NCBI GenBank assembly: GCA_030770545.1
Contig: CM061100.1
Span: 7,075,501-7,139,500, forward strand
Direction of reading: 5' to 3'
Origin: Macropodus opercularis
Taxonomy: Eukaryota; Chordata; Actinopteri; Anabantiformes; Osphronemidae
Length of the DNA: 64,000 nucleotides
The notes under the pieces are model-generated. The model saw only the letters and a program-made list of their open reading frames with translations, searched no databases and was not told the DNA's origin. Made by a program: the position numbers and the translations under genes. This document shows, piece after piece, positions 25,661 to 39,548 of this stretch. The number at the start of each line of letters is the position of its first letter. Position 1 is the first letter of the stretch.

Positions 25661-26533
25661 TGGCCTAGATGGGTTTCCTTTGTACCAAAAGGGATCTAAC
25701 ACTTGGTTTCCTCATCTCTCACGGACTATGATAAAACTATGATTCCTCCTTTTAAAGGATTGAGAAGAAGGAAGAGAATGTACTGGATGTAATACCCTGT
25801 GACATTTTGAGCCTTTTTTCCTCTGCTTGGAATCCATCTTTGTCTTAACTAGGTCATGGCACACCCATACTGTAACAGCATTTATATTTCTAAAGTCAAA
25901 AGAAACAAAATGTTGAATAAACAGCTTTTGTGGTTTTGGAGATGTTAAATTAGAGAGAAAAACACAGTTAAACTGACAAAACACGTAATGGCTGGTTGTT
26001 GGCATTGCACTTATGGCCTTGTAGGAAATGAGTAGCAATGAGTAAGTTAAATTCTTTTATAACAATTTTTATAATTTAGTCATGTAAAATACGAGGCATG
26101 CAGTTATGTAATTAAAAGTATTTTAACTCCTCTTTTGTGCTATGTGTATTTGATATGTTCACTGACACGGTGACATATGAATATACAGCAAACAATCCAG
26201 GTTAGGCTATTTATCCTACCACTGCTGCTCATTCGACAGAGAGGTAAAGTAACGGCCCGCTGGCAAAATAGTTGATTCTGCTGCCTGCAATTCAGCCTTT
26301 TTTATATCTCCCCTATGTTTTATTCTATGATTTAATACTTTTACTCTCACAACAGCAACGCTGACATAGTGGCTTGTGTTGCACTCTACTGTGGAGACAA
26401 CTGGAAGCACAGCGAGGTTCGTGCTGTTCATTTGCCATTTAAGAACCAAACGCGTCCAAAGTGTAAACGTCGGCTTGACCTTGCTTCAAGGGCGTTTTAT
26501 ATTTAACAAGCACGGCTATGTTGCAGTTTTATT

Positions 26534-26536
<3 letters not shown>

Positions 26537-26567
<31 letters not shown>
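26537..26567. repeat. AT dinucleotide microsatellite
   Basis: An uninterrupted TA/AT run of about 30 bases in the setd1b-rhof spacer. Confidence 0.9.
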
Positions 26568-26571
<4 letters not shown>

Positions 26572-27479
26572 TACAACAGCTAAAAACACGTTGCCAGACC
26601 TAAGAGGAAACAGACGGAGGGAAAACTCTCATGGTGAAGATATTTACCTCAGCACTTTGGTGAAATGCAGTTAACAGGCCTAAACGCAGGGAGAGGAGGA
26701 ATGTTTGCAGCTTCATCTTCGGATCCTCTAATAGTGGCATTAATAAGGGGAGGGAAAGCGTCTTCTGGAAAGGAAAGAATCCATTAGCACGACAGATAGA
26801 GCTCTTTTGAAAACTTTTTGATCAGTGGTAGGCATTGCCTCTCATCCAGCGAATATGCATCTTCAAGCATCATTTGTGTGGGCAATATGCAAACCGTCTC
26901 TCTCTCCTTGAAGACAGGATTGCAGTCAAGTTTAACCTCTTCTATTTCGACATTTCTAACTCAGCAACATCATATAAAATCTCAAGGAAATAATTTCAAA
27001 GGTAATGGATTTTGAGCTATTTCACTTTATTTGCCAGCGTTTAATTGTACGTAAGTATTTTCATAGGACAGGCACGAACAACAATTAATGGCGATTAAAA
27101 CTGTCAACACAAAACTGTACTTGCTATTTAAATGATTAATCTTAATGTAACCATTATTTCATTGCTTAATAGCGTGAACTTACAGTTAGTATTCAAACCC
27201 ATGTAATCCACGTCTTTAAAGGAGCAAAATGAGTCTTTAAGGGGAGAAATGTCGTATTTTCACTGCTTCCCTTTGTCCAAAGAGACCTTTTGGTGATATG
27301 TAGGCTACTTGTGCAATGGTTTCTCTGCTGTTCTCTGTCTCAAAATGGCTTCTTTACAGACAAAGGAGAGCAATGTGCTGTTAAATGTCGCTGCGCCATA
27401 ACTGGGTGAGGCTCGCTCACTCGGGGGCTGAGAGCCTGTTTTTTTCTAAGGACATCACTCGGTGATTCAACTTCAAGTC

Positions 27480-28110
27480 CTCACACCGAGCGCCGCGCGG
27501 GTGATTTTAGTCTACGTGACGCATGTTGCACAAGCTGTTAAAAGAAGACGAATCGACCGTGCGGGGAATGAAACGTTAACATGGCGGCGCAGCTCACAGA
27601 GCCGGTTGCTGGGCTGACTCGCCCTGACAACACCCGTAATCCGAGCGCGCTGGACGGCTGCCACGAGCGCACCCCCACACTGCCATATAAGGTCAACAGG
27701 AATCCTCTGCCGCAGACCTGCTGGGCGAAAAATAACACACAGGCAGCTTCGGGCTTTTGTCTTTGACTCGAGACAAAGCGGCGGATCGCCACCATCAGCT
27801 GTTGGCTCTGCTGCAGGTTAGATCATACAAACAAACAACACGCGTTTCTGTCTTCTCTTCGTCGAAGGAGTTAAAACTCGAGGAGAGATTCCCTTTAATC
27901 GCGTCCGTGAAAAGGGGGGGGGGGGGGGGGGGGGGGGGTCTCCAGGTGCGCCCCCAGGCAACGCGGCGCCTTTTACGCACCGCTTTTTTTTGGCGTGCAA
28001 ACGCAGAGCACACAGGGAATCGCAGTCGGTACATCGGAGGCCTGTTTTTCTTGGTAACCACTCCCCAGCCCAGACTGCCAAGTGCGCGCATTCCTTCATT
28101 TGCAGGTCAC
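27480..28110 (+). promoter_or_regulatory. CpG-rich block with CArG box; candidate rhof promoter and leader exon
   Basis: The block is rich in CG. It contains AACATGGCGGCG near 27579 (YY1-type initiator element) and a consensus SRF site CCATATAAGG at 27683-27692. Possible splice donors are CTGCAG/GTTAGA at about 27816/27817 and ACAAAG/GTGACA near 28196. A 61-codon frame beginning at 27581 would be a upstream frame if this is transcribed. Assignment to rhof rests on position and strand only. Confidence 0.4.
27914..27938. repeat. Uninterrupted G25 tract
   Basis: Twenty-five consecutive guanines on the plus strand within the CpG-rich block upstream of rhof. Such a run can form G-quadruplexes and is prone to sequencing and length errors, so the exact count is uncertain. 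Confidence 0.85.
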
Positions 28111-30596
28111 GAGGATATAAACACTGCTTCTCTCTCTCAAACCTTTTCTAGACTCCCCCAACCCCAGCGCAGCGCTCTTCTCTGTGTGTTACAAAGGTGA
28201 CATTTAGTTAGGTTATAGTAGTAGTAGTTTTCTGTTCACATTCGCCAATAATGTTATTTATAGGCCTTTGTTTAAAAAAACCCTCCCAGGTGGGTTGAGC
28301 CATGCAGTTTTGCGCGCTGCTGACAGACTGGAATATTCCACTCAGAGGATTGGCCTCTCTAACACAGATGTCTCTCTGACCGGCGAAAATAGTTTTGATA
28401 ATTGTTATTTGTTTGTTAACTGGTGTAAAGGGGGAGTACCTGTTTGGATATTTTATTCACCTAGAGGACATTTTATTATCTTTTATAGGCTACGTTATTT
28501 TAACGTTAGACTGGAAGTTTCATCTTGTAAGTCAAATAAGCACTCTTTTTTTTATTAGTAGTAGTATTTTAATAGCTTGTGCTACACCATGCTGTAGTAT
28601 AATATATTATAGGGCACATGAGACCGTCGTATGGCTGTTTCTGTGGAATGAGAATGACCAGGCATTGAGCCAAACTGATGTGCTCTGCTTTTCTGTCTCT
28701 CTTTGTATGATCAGTCTTTTATTCTGACGGATTGCTCACCATGACTATCAGTCGGCGCTTTGTGTATTTTTTTATCCATGGGTGCCTTCGCTTGTTCATG
28801 ACCTTTCATGCAGATTGGTGGGTTAAAAGTATTTGTTATATTTAAGACATTTTCTTTTCAGTATTTGCATGTTTAGTGTATTATTACTATTGTAATATTC
28901 ACACAGTAGGTTTGGTACTTATTCCCTTTTGTTTGGCAGTTCCTATTATCACCTGTCTGTGCATTGAGATGTTTAAATAAATACACTATATACTGCTTTT
29001 TATCTTTTATTGTGGTGGAAACTAAAGCAGATTGACTCATGTTTAAAACAGTATTGTAGTTTGTCTGACATATCAGACTTTTACACTCAGCTGTGGTGAC
29101 ATTTCTAGGTACAATTTAAAGCAGGAATTGAGTCTTTGTGGTTTCACGCAAAATACAGATGAAGGATTTACTTAAGTGTTTTCTTAAAATAGGCAAAGGA
29201 CATTGTCAGCTTATCTTAAAGGGACAGACTGCTTGTTTAGGCTTCAACTGCTTCCTTTCCTATCAATCAACACTTAAACCTCATTTTGTAGCTATCTTAA
29301 TTTGAGTTTGACTATTTTAATGAGGACATATTCCAGAACAGAGATTGAATGAGGAATAATATCCTAAACATTTTTGTGTATTTTTATTCAGCACGCTCCT
29401 CCTCTTTGATCTGCTCTACTACTAACTGGTTAGTATCACTTAGCAGCAAGGCTGTCACATATTCCCAGCCCCCAAAGAAACGTTTTATTTTGTCTATAGT
29501 CCTGTTTTCGTGCAGCTTCATCATTTGGCCTCGAAGATAGCATCTGCATTTTGTTCCCGTTAAAGCAGTAAGTGGTGTGTATTTCCTCTGAATGTTACCT
29601 CCGACCCAGTCATTTTGTTCTGATCGTTCTTGGATGAAATGCGTTTCTACACTTTACCCTGGGACAAGAGGGAGAAGTGTCCTGACGCCCAGTGCGTGAT
29701 GTCACTATGTGTTCAGCCATACAGACTGAACAGAGAAATGTGACGGACATCCTGCACATCTTGCTTGTGACGATCTCTGAGCATCAAAACAAACACATTT
29801 ACGGTAATATGCAATTGAATCAAAATTCCTTTTCAAAAAATAAAATTTTCTGTTTAATTAAGAGATACAAGAGCAAATCAATGAACATTTCTGCACTGTA
29901 TTCTTCTATAACATACTGACATTAAATCAGCTACCGTTAAAGATCACTGACACATTCACTCTTTACCCAATAAAAAGCTCACTACCCCCAACCCCCCGTT
30001 TAAACGCTGCTATGCGTAGGAGAAATGCTGGTCATGTACTCATGTACTAAGAAAGAGGAAGAGCTGAGCTTTGACCGTCGTACATTTCTGTTTGAACATT
30101 CATTTACTTTAATCAGAGCATTTCCCGGCCAATTCACTTAATAGATAATCACTAAAATATATAAAAAATATGATAATAATATAAAAATAGGTGTCTCTCT
30201 CTCACACACGCACGAGTGGATGGAGGCAGTGCTTCAGAATGAGAACCCACCCAGTAAACGAATAAGGCAAACTCATGCAATAAAGGAAGTAGGAGCAGGC
30301 AGACTCAGCTGCTGCATTATTCACACCCAGAGATGCTTTCAGTGAGCTGACTGATAATGGGACAGGAGAGATGCGTATGGGGTCAGTGGGAACAGTGTGA
30401 CAGGAACAGGAAGTGGTGAACGGTTTACCTGGTAAAAAATGAGACTCGTCTGTTCCTCTCACGACGCCGTCTGCAAATTATCTCAGCGTCTCCAAATGTA
30501 GGTTTATCAGGTGTTGCTATGTATTTAACTTAAATCTGGAGGGAGTATCTTCAGTCCTGTCCTGCCTGGTACCAGTCTGACTGCGTGGAGTACAAA

Positions 30597-32773
30597 ATGA
30601 CACAGAACGGTGTTGGGGCTCGTAATGGTAACGTGAAAAAGGGAGGTGAATTTAAAATTGTGATTGTTGGAGATGGAGGCTGCGGGAAAACATCTCTTCT
30701 GATGGTTTATGCCAAAGGTGATTTCCCAGAGGTAAGAGATGCTCAGTGTCATGCAGAGTAACACAAATATGAAAAGGAGTAATATTGAAATTTTAATGAT
30801 GTCGGCCATGATTTTCAAATGTAAACTTATAACTCTGCTGAATTTTTAGGGGCTTTGTTGTAACGTGGGCAGAAATATGACATGAAAGAATGTGTCAATA
30901 TTTAGTCATGCCATAAAGTGGACATTTCTCTCTTGTGTGTTGAAAACAGAAATATGCACCTTCTGTGTTTGAAAAATATGTCACCACAATCACCCTCGAA
31001 GGAAAAGAGATACAGCTCAACCTGTATGACACCGCTGGTAAGACTCTATCACTGTGTCATTTTTGATGTGTTGTGCTAACAAGCTGCTCATGAACCATCT
31101 CAGAGGTCTAATAATTGAAAATCAGTTTACAGTGTTATAAAGCTCAGCTGTTTCACCAGTGTAAAACATCAGCAGCATCAACCAAAAACTGACCCGCTGG
31201 TTGGATTTTTGTAATCTCTACAAAAGTATAGCAACTTCACTGGAACATTTAGTTTCCAGAGCCTTTTTCTTATGTTAAGAAGGAAAATAAACAAGAACAA
31301 ACAGATCAACCCTCTTTATTTATTAGTGTTAGGTAAAATCTGTTTAAAATGTTCATAATAACTTTAAACAGATGACTTAATGTAAGATTATATCTACTGC
31401 AACGTCTGAGATACAATGACATACGTTAACACTAAAACCCATGAAGCATTAATACATTCATTGTCATGTATTCAGAGAAAATTTCTAATATTAAGTAAGT
31501 AAGACTGACATAATTTTGTTGACATTTACTGTAATTTACATTCGTACAAAGTGACACATTTAAATGTAGTCATTTGTAAAACCTCTTTTGATCAAAGGTG
31601 GTCATTCGGCATATCAGGCATTTATTCAGCAGCTTGCCTAAACAAACCCATCTGCTGTATTTCTGTGGGGTTTGTACGTAAAGTAAAGTCATTTTCAGGA
31701 AACAGAGACGACAAATTATCTTTTGTATAATGCAGTACAGCGTCTTACAGCCGCGGAAAAACGGAAGCTGAAGCCAGGATGTGGTTTAATGCAGCTACGC
31801 TAACATATGTCAGTTTGCGATGTGTTTTCTACAGCAGCCAGAACACACATTATTTCAGTCCTGCTGGTCGTTTACACATATTTATGATTCCTGTGTACAC
31901 AGTTCATGATTGATCAGATAACCCAAAGCCACCTCTCTTTTAGGACAGGATGACTACGATAGACTGCGTCCCCTTTCGTACCAGGAGGCCAATCTAGTTC
32001 TGGTCTGCTTTGATGTGACAAATCCGACCAGCTTTGAGAATGTAACAATCAAGGTAATCATTTCCACAGCTCATCATTATCAGCTTTTCAAACTACGCAT
32101 GCAGTTGCACAGGAATGTCACTATTGAACAGGAGTTTCAGGTTTGCAGCCCAGTTTCAGTTTGTCAATGATTGTCAGAGCCGAGTAAACTGGTAGAGCTG
32201 CTGTGCTCTATCAGTCATGATTGACTCATGTGGACGTTGACCCAATGCATCAAGGCAGGACTCAAAGCAACCTTTACAGAGTTAAATCCTCCCTGTTATA
32301 AACAAATAGAACAGACACGCTCTATATTTAACTGTACTAGACTTAATTATTATTATTTTTTTTAACCTAGTGGTTCCCAGAGGTGAAGCACTTCTGTCGT
32401 GACACACCGCTCATCCTGATTGGCTGCAAGACTGACCTCAGGAAGGATAAAGAGTGTGCAAGGAAGCTGAAGGCCATGAATCTAGATCCCATCACTTACT
32501 CACAGGTGAGACGTGTGGAGACACTCATATGTGGCAAAAGGGTTTTTGCTCGATATTACAGGATACAAACAGTGCAGTTCTGTGTTAATTCTGGATTTTC
32601 TGGTGGTATAGGGTGAGGAGACCCGGCAGCAGATGAACGCAGAGCTGTACCTCGAGTGTTCGGCCAAGTATCAGGAGCACGTAGAAGACATTTTTAGAGA
32701 AGCCACGAAAACTATGTTGGCTTTCAATCGAAAACAAAAGAAACGCAAGAGGAAAATATGCAGCATATTGTGA
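30597..32773 (+). CDS. rhof: Rho GTPase RhoF (Rif)
   Basis: Small GTPase that, in mammals, drives filopodia through formins of the mDia family. Exons: 30597-30731, 30950-31037, 31944-32053, 32371-32505, 32612-32773 (TGA), giving 209 residues; human RHOF is 211. The P-loop GDGGCGKT is at residues 25-32, switch I is around YAPSVFEKY, switch II is DTAGQDDYDRLRPLSY, and the guanine-specificity motifs are CKTDL and ECSAK. The tail is polybasic (RKQKKRKRK) and ends in the CAAX box CSIL, predicting geranylgeranylation and plasma-membrane targeting. No catalytic residue is missing. The extended N terminus (MTQNGVGARNGN...) is typical of the RhoD/RhoF subgroup. Location between setd1b and tmem120b agrees with mammalian RHOF. 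Confidence 0.95.
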
Positions 32774-33660
32774 AGGCATAGGGACCCAGTCTTCAGGACG
32801 TCTGTCTTCTGCAGGCGAGTGCCACATGTGATGACGCTATATGCCAGTAATGTTTAGTGTCATAGATGTGGAAACAGCAGACCCAGTGTGCATCAGTCCC
32901 TGGCAGGATGAATTCTCAGCATTTACCGTCAAAAGAGTGTCAGAGACTTCTGATGCAACAGGAAAGACAATTTTGCAAGAAGTTGCAGCCAGAAGATTTT
33001 CCAAACTTGTATAAAACTTGAAATGCATAACAATTTATTTTTAACTTCAGTATCTATGTATTTTCATATTTTTCTAATACAAGACTTTGTACTGTGTGTT
33101 ACTGAAGAATAACTAATTATAATGAGCAGTTTTTCTTGTCGGAGCTTTAATGTTTGCCTTCACTGCTGGTAGAAAACCAATAACAAGGCAGAACAGCTCA
33201 TGGTGACACTATAGCTTAGCGTTTCAAGGGTGAGCCTGATATAAAATTTTAAAAAGCATTTTTTTCAAATACTGAACACGGGTTTGTATGAAAGGTCAAA
33301 TTGCAGAAGTCTTATGTTTAACTGCAGCGCCCACTAGTGTTTGAAACATAGATGCTGTGGCGGCACAATTGGTATATTATCTGGCAGTGCACAAGAAACA
33401 CAGACTTATCAAAGGGTTTTATTAGGTGTTTAATTACTAACATTTTAACATATGTACAGAGAAATTGTCAACTGTCTTGTGTTACCGATCATATTCAGGC
33501 ACTCTTTACAATATGGAAATTAATTATGAAACACTGTTCAACATCAGCTACATCATAAAAATGACTAAATCCACCTGCGCTGTGCATTCTGACAGCTCTC
33601 GCATCAAAAATAATATACTCCCTTATTAAAAGTGAGAAATAAATACTGTTCAGTAGAGAG
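32774..33660 (+). other. rhof: rhof 3' UTR
   Basis: Non-coding. The plus-strand AATAAA at 33638-33643 is the best polyadenylation candidate, giving a 3' UTR of about 880 bases. Confidence 0.45.
33638..33643 (+). terminator. Candidate rhof polyadenylation signal
   Basis: AATAAA in GAGAAATAAATACTG, 865 bases past the stop and about 280 bases short of the opposing tmem120b signals. Confidence 0.45.
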
Positions 33661-33909
33661 GCTGCACTGGGAGAAATGACAGATGTGACTCAGAGGTTTC
33701 AAGACGTCTTTGGATTTTCACATAAAAAGAGCAAGGGGCAGAATAAGGCAGTAAGGTCCTGACACAAGGCAGCTGTTCATCTGAACCCACGTGAACCCTC
33801 GCTGGAAAAACAAAAAGATCCTTGTGTAATACTTTCAAACAAACATGGAACATAAACCCGAAAAAAGAATTAGAGGAAGAGCTACGAATTTGACATACAC
33901 AGTCACAAT

Positions 33910-35047
33910 TGATACAAATATTTTATTGTGTTTATTAGAAAAACTATGAGCCAGCAAATTAATAGATCAATGCATTACAACCCGGAAGTACCAGTAGCAG
34001 CATTTGATCACATATATATAGAACTGAAAGGAAACTAGCAGCACAGCAACGACAAATGCAACCTCTGCGCATGGACTTCAAGTGTTGATGATTAGATGAA
34101 TTTTTCCTTTTTTGATAACGACTTTAAAGCTCGTATCACACCAGTCCAAATGCAGACCCACAGAAACATGATAAACACAAGTGTGTATCAATGTTGTAGA
34201 CAGTACAGGTTTCTATGTGCGTGTTTTTCTGACCAGTTAGAAGGTTTGGATCATACATTTACAGGTATGGCTGGTGTAAGAGCTGCCCGGGAGGAAACTA
34301 GTAAAAAAAACAAAAATCAAAGTCAGAGCAGCGACTGACTAAGCTGAAAAAAAAACAAACAAACAAGAGGTTTCATGTCATTACACTGTTGTCAAGTATC
34401 ATATTTATATTTTTTTTCCAATTGCAGACCTAGATTTGTCATTATTCAAAAATAAAACTAGTAAACAAAATCTGTGAAGTAATATAATAGGGAGCGGAGA
34501 TCAAAATATTTTGAGAAATTAATCTCAGTGCTGAATTGAACATGTCCAAGTTTAATCAGAGACAGTTTGAATATTACTTCACAGAAGTATGAAGCGTATA
34601 CATGACCAGGGTTAGGTCTACAAAAGGCAAACTATTCTGTTCTCTTAACTGATGCTACCTTCACCCTTTTAGTTGCATATGATTTGAACAAAAGGCTCTA
34701 AGACAGAGTCATGCACTAATACAAACACCCAAATAAAACCAATTCGTTCCACTCCCTTTGTATGTACATGATAAAGTGACTAACGCTTCATCTAGCAGGT
34801 GAATACCACTTTGTGTTGAGACCGACAACATTAACCAGTCAGTGAAAAGAAAAACCATTTAGACAGACACGCTGGCTGGACGCTGTTGTCAAGAAAGCCT
34901 GAGAGAAACAGTGGTTTCAGCTTCGTCTCCTCACAGCCTCATCGCACTGGGGTGAGTCTATCAAGCAATTGTGCATGTGAAAAAAAAAACAAAACAACAA
35001 AACACTGGCCTATTGAAGAATCTGAGGTGTTTCACGGAGTTTGTCTA
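33910..35047 (-). other. tmem120b: tmem120b 3' UTR
   Basis: Non-coding, AT-rich, with A-runs near 34352 and 34981. No other element was recognised. Confidence 0.45.
33922..33936 (-). terminator. Candidate tmem120b polyadenylation signals (two hexamers)
   Basis: The plus strand shows TTTATT at 33922-33927 and again at 33931-33936, which are two AATAAA hexamers on the minus strand 1.1 kb past the tmem120b stop. Confidence 0.5.
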
Positions 35048-35687
35048 TCAGTCATTTTTTTGCACATTTTCATTGTTTTTCTGAAATTTTTGGTGGACGA
35101 CCTTTAACGTGGTGAGGAAATTTCCCAAGAAAAGGACGAGAAACGTCAGTGCCAGCATAAATACCTGAAAGATAAGAGAGGAAACAGCTTCAAGTCACGT
35201 CCAGCTTATTTGATTGTGTGTATCAACTAATTGTACTGTGAAACACTGCTGAGCCAGGACATGCTGATGAATTTATCTTAGGTTGCAGATGTGTGGCTAC
35301 TTTTGAATGTGAGTCAGTGGCCAACACAGTTGCCCAAAATGAGCTGCTGAGTACTTTACTTAGATACAGACATGCTAAAAAAATTTTTAAGTAGAAGCCT
35401 GTCCCTTGACATTTAAGTAATGGATCTGCCAACGAGATCCTTACCTGCCACTCCTTACAGTTCTCGTGTCCTGCCAAGCGAAACAGGGTCACCGAGTTAT
35501 AAAGCTGCCAAAACTGAAAGGAAGGGGAGGCATTATCTTCCAGAACAGTGCTGCACAAGATCATTTTCTTTTTAAAATAAAAAACATCAGTAACAGTAAA
35601 AACATCTTTAATAATATAGTAAAAACCTGCTGTGCAATGCCCTTAGTTTATTTTTAAGATGATTTAATTTTAAGTATTTTGGAAAAG

Positions 35688-35724
<37 letters not shown>

Positions 35725-38700
35725 AGTCAGTTTAGACTTACATGGCCAAAGAAGAGGAACGGCAAAAGAAATGTGAGGCCTCTCCACATCCAGGACTGAA
35801 ACCCCTCTGATGAGACAGAGAAGAACTTTAACAGTGACCTTGAGACACCACGACAAACTACGCCACAGATAATCGCTGTGTTGTCATTCAGTTGTATCTG
35901 ACGTGGTGTCAAGAGCAAATTCACAGAGGTCTCACTCAAGTTACTGACATCTGCGTGGCAGCAGACTGATGTTAACAGCTGTCTACATCTCTCACCTTTG
36001 CCCTATTTTTCCCAGACACGGGATGCAGATGGTTCTAAAGTTCCAACGATTGAAATGACCGCCACTGAAAATAACTTACCGACTGTGAGGTCCAGCTGAT
36101 TTCTCTCTCCTAAAGCTCGCAGCCGATACAAGCAGCCGCTCTGGTAGTAATACTGCAGGAACTGAACAAAGCCTGGAGAACAAAAAAATTAAATAGTTTG
36201 TTGTTTAGCAATGTAAAAATTTAAAGATGATTGTTTATTTCCACGTACAGAAAAAGAAAACTGTTCGAGATCCAGCACAATCTTATCACACGTCATGTCA
36301 ATCTTTGTACAATGAAACCAGAATGTCCTGTCCTCACAGACATTACAAAACAAAGCCACACTCCAAGTTTAAGCCAAATGTGTCAGGTGAGGATACATCT
36401 GTCTGTGTAAACATCTGACTTATCCTCCAAAACCCCAGACCAGCACTACGTGGCCTTAACCAAGAAGTGACTGTAACCACCAGTTTTCATACATGATGTT
36501 ACTTCTCAATTTACGTGAGAAGAAACACAGAGATACTTTACTAAAATGAAAGTCTACAGAAGCAGAAGTCTAACATTATTTATGATTATATTAAGAACTG
36601 GTTGCATATTATAAATCATTAAGCAATCAGAGCTTCATTCATCATGAGTCAGCTGAGTGTCAGCTGTTGATGACATGACGATGGTAAGGTTTTACCTCCC
36701 ATAAACTTCAATGCACATACAAAAATGCTTTCCGGGACATTTGACTGTCGACATGTTGACTTAACCAGTGCTGCGTTGCAGGTGATCCTGTCCTTGACCC
36801 TCTCTGGCCTTGGTGTACAATCACACCATGACAACATGTGACAGAACATTCGATGGGAAATTCTGAGGTGAGCAACCCCTTCTGAGTTCTAATGTTTACA
36901 TACACTACACATCTGTGTACAAGCAATAATCAACACTACACTGTCAGTAACGGCAAGGGCAGCTGCATACATATGCAACAATATAACAAAATAAAGAGTA
37001 TCAAAGAAAGATTCTGAATTCTTACTCTGGTAAATGGAGAATGCAAGAAACTGGCTTCTGAACATCTGATACATTAGTCCCTCTGGCCTGTAAACACAAG
37101 GTTGAACAAAAACTAAATGACGCAGTTAATATGTACACAATGGTAGTTGTACAGGTTTGTGAAAATGCATAATTTATGTGTGGCATAAATAAAAAGGTAA
37201 AACCTACCAGGTAAGCATCACACCTGACAGAAAGGTTGATACATAATGGTGAGACACCCACCACCCTTTAATCCTGAAAAACACAAGAAGAATGCTTGTA
37301 CAGAACCTATTACTGACAGATCATAAATCATTAAAAAAAATAAAAATAAAAATCACCTGGAGCCGTTGCTCATGAGAATGCTTTCCCTTATGGTCAATGT
37401 GCAATAATACCACACCAGCAAAAAGTTGAAGATTTCATCTGTGACACTGGAGAGAAAGTGAACTAGTGAGCCACTCTTCAATAAATGGTAACGTCATCCA
37501 CATTAATGACTGAAGGGAAAATGTTTACTCACCGACAGTTGAGAAAGAAGAGACACGTTATGGCTCCAAACATCAGGATAATGGTCATATAAAGCTTAAA
37601 CTTCTCATATTCGTCTTTGTAGGCAAATCTGCCAAAAACAATAACAAAAAAAACAAAACAAAACAAAAGAAACACAATGACAACAAGCAGACAAAAAAAC
37701 AAAACAAAACTGAATCTGAACCTGTCTGTTCATGCAGACATCATGCCCTTGGGGAAAATATTCACATACTTTGCCTGGTTGCTAAGTAGCGTTACGTTCA
37801 CATTGCCCAGGACCAAATTCAGGTACAGTCTACGGACAGATCAAAAATGTAAATATATACAAATTCATTGTCTGTGATGACTGAATTCTATATAAAATAA
37901 CTTACCCGTTCCTCTTTGGCAAATATGCTTCCATATCAAAGAACACATTTTCTTTATCTTTGATTTGTGTTTTGATGTCCGTTATTAGTTTCATTTCTTT
38001 CTCATCACAAGCTTTTGCACACCTATAAAGAAAAAGTAAGTAGAACAGTTCACATGAAAATGATGAACAGCTCTGTTTTCAATGACAAACAACTTTAGAT
38101 GTCTTCCTACTGTTGACATTTTCTGTGAATCATAGTGTTATCACATCTGCCTTCATTGCTTGTTCTTCCCACTGATGGTGACTTTGAGTTATACTCTCCT
38201 CTTTCTGGCGTAATTGCATGCACACATTCAACAGACTGTTTCTTACAATGGATAGTTTCTAATGATTGCTGCCAAAAAAGGAAACATTTGTTCACCAAAA
38301 TACTTTGCATGTATTTTCTAAATAGACTCAGGTTGGCTGATGAGTTATGATTGTCTGCTGCTATTAGCATACACTTACTTGGCCAAGCTCTGCCTTAAGT
38401 CTTTTAGACATTTTCTCTGTTTACTGATGGCACTGCTGCATGTTGCCTGAAGATTCGTGAGGTCCTCGAGTTTTTGTCTGTATATTTTGTGCGTCTCCTG
38501 AAGACCGAAGAAATACAAAAGAATTAGCTAAAAAATGTTCAGGTGTTAAAGCACATCAACCTGCCTCTGTAAACGAAGGACATTTTCATTGGCACATTAA
38601 TATTTACGTGGCCAATCAAAAGCATGCATCAACACATGTTTAGTTTGAAGCCCTCTTAGAAAGCACTGTCTTTAACTATAGCTGATAGATTTAAGGTCAA

Positions 38701-39548
38701 TCAACAATGTGCACATAGCACATTCACAATGTGAAAACCTAAACCTGGCACGACGCTGATGCAGATATAGAGAATCTGCCAAGGATGCAACAGAAAATGA
38801 ATCACAGATGGAATATCTGACACCGGTTTTTCACTGGAACTTTAGGCTTCGTTTAAAACCCCTAGACAGCTGACAATCACCATCATCGTCACCCTTCCCC
38901 GTGGAGCAGCTCCACATTTTAAGTATTGATGTCATCACGGCGTCTCGCGTGCTCGATGGTACCATGATGAGAGGGGTGGCGCCACGTGAGCGCCTATAAC
39001 TTTAACTGTACTCTCCCACGTTACCCTGTTGTTTCAAGTTAGCCAACCAGCGTAAGCTAACGTGAGCTAGTGTTGTAATAATTCATGACACAGTTGACCA
39101 CAACAATGAACAACTCAAAACAGTGGATACGACACTTAACGTTGACAGTAAGCAACTTTTGTCACTACCGTCGAACCAGTCGCTGTGTAGTGATCTAGCA
39201 GAGTTACAGTAGCTCCGAACTCACTAGCAGCAAGGCGAGCAACACGCTGCTAACGTTAGCGGCGGCGGGTAAACGAACGATGAATGCGAAAACCAGCGAA
39301 ACACGCTTCATCCACCAGTTACACCCACCAATAACGTACTTATTGCTTAAACGCGGCGTGAGCTCGCAATGAATGGGGAACAGGACAGAGCCGAACAAAT
39401 GTAGCCAACACTGCTCCTACTGTCAGTGTCATCCACGACACGCTGCAGAGTGATGAAGATGCACTCGGCTTATTATTCTCCTCACCTGTAATTGCTGGTA
39501 TTCCCCCTCGATTTCCTCCCACTCCGCCTGCACCCTCGGTTTGGACAT
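35048..39548 (-). CDS. tmem120b: Transmembrane protein 120B (TMEM120B)
   Basis: Multi-pass membrane protein of the TMEM120 family, reported at the nuclear envelope/ER and needed for adipocyte differentiation in mammals. The TMEM120A structure binds coenzyme A. Twelve coding exons in transcript order: 39548-39486, 38497-38379, 38022-37906, 37829-37770, 37628-37533, 37446-37357, 37273-37208, 37087-37026, 36172-36080, 35806-35742, 35513-35445, 35164-35048. They give 338 residues; human has 339. The N-terminal quarter is a heptad-rich coiled coil ([13 protein letters not shown] onward), followed by the conserved [18 protein letters not shown] and about six hydrophobic helices. Family motifs [23 protein letters not shown] and [12 protein letters not shown] are present. 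The B paralogue is chosen by sequence recall and by synteny with rhof and morn3. Confidence 0.95.
35691..35722. repeat. Poly(A) run in tmem120b intron
   Basis: About 32 adenines on the plus strand (T-run on the transcribed strand), ending about 20 bases from the exon edge at 35742. No SINE or LINE body was recognised next to it. Confidence 0.85.

Larger units (their letters stand above)
24900..30596. other. Long head-to-head spacer setd1b / rhof
   Basis: This spacer contains two CpG-rich blocks (25330-25660 and about 27480-28110), an AT dinucleotide run near 26537-26567, a G25 tract at 27914-27938 and otherwise AT-rich DNA. No protein-coding exon was recognised before the rhof start at 30597. 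At least one non-coding rhof leader exon probably lies here, because rhof's start codon directly follows a splice-acceptor-like CTGGTACCAG at about 30566-30576. Confidence 0.5.

Noticed and set aside
25360..25668. 102-codon plus-strand open frame upstream of setd1b
   Set aside because: It lies in CG-rich promoter-like DNA where stops are rare. No recognised homology, domains or conserved splice structure.
27757..28200. 147-codon plus and two 93-98-codon minus open frames across the G25 tract
   Set aside because: They are produced by the homopolymer and GC-rich DNA, and composition (polyG or polyP) is an artefact of the run.
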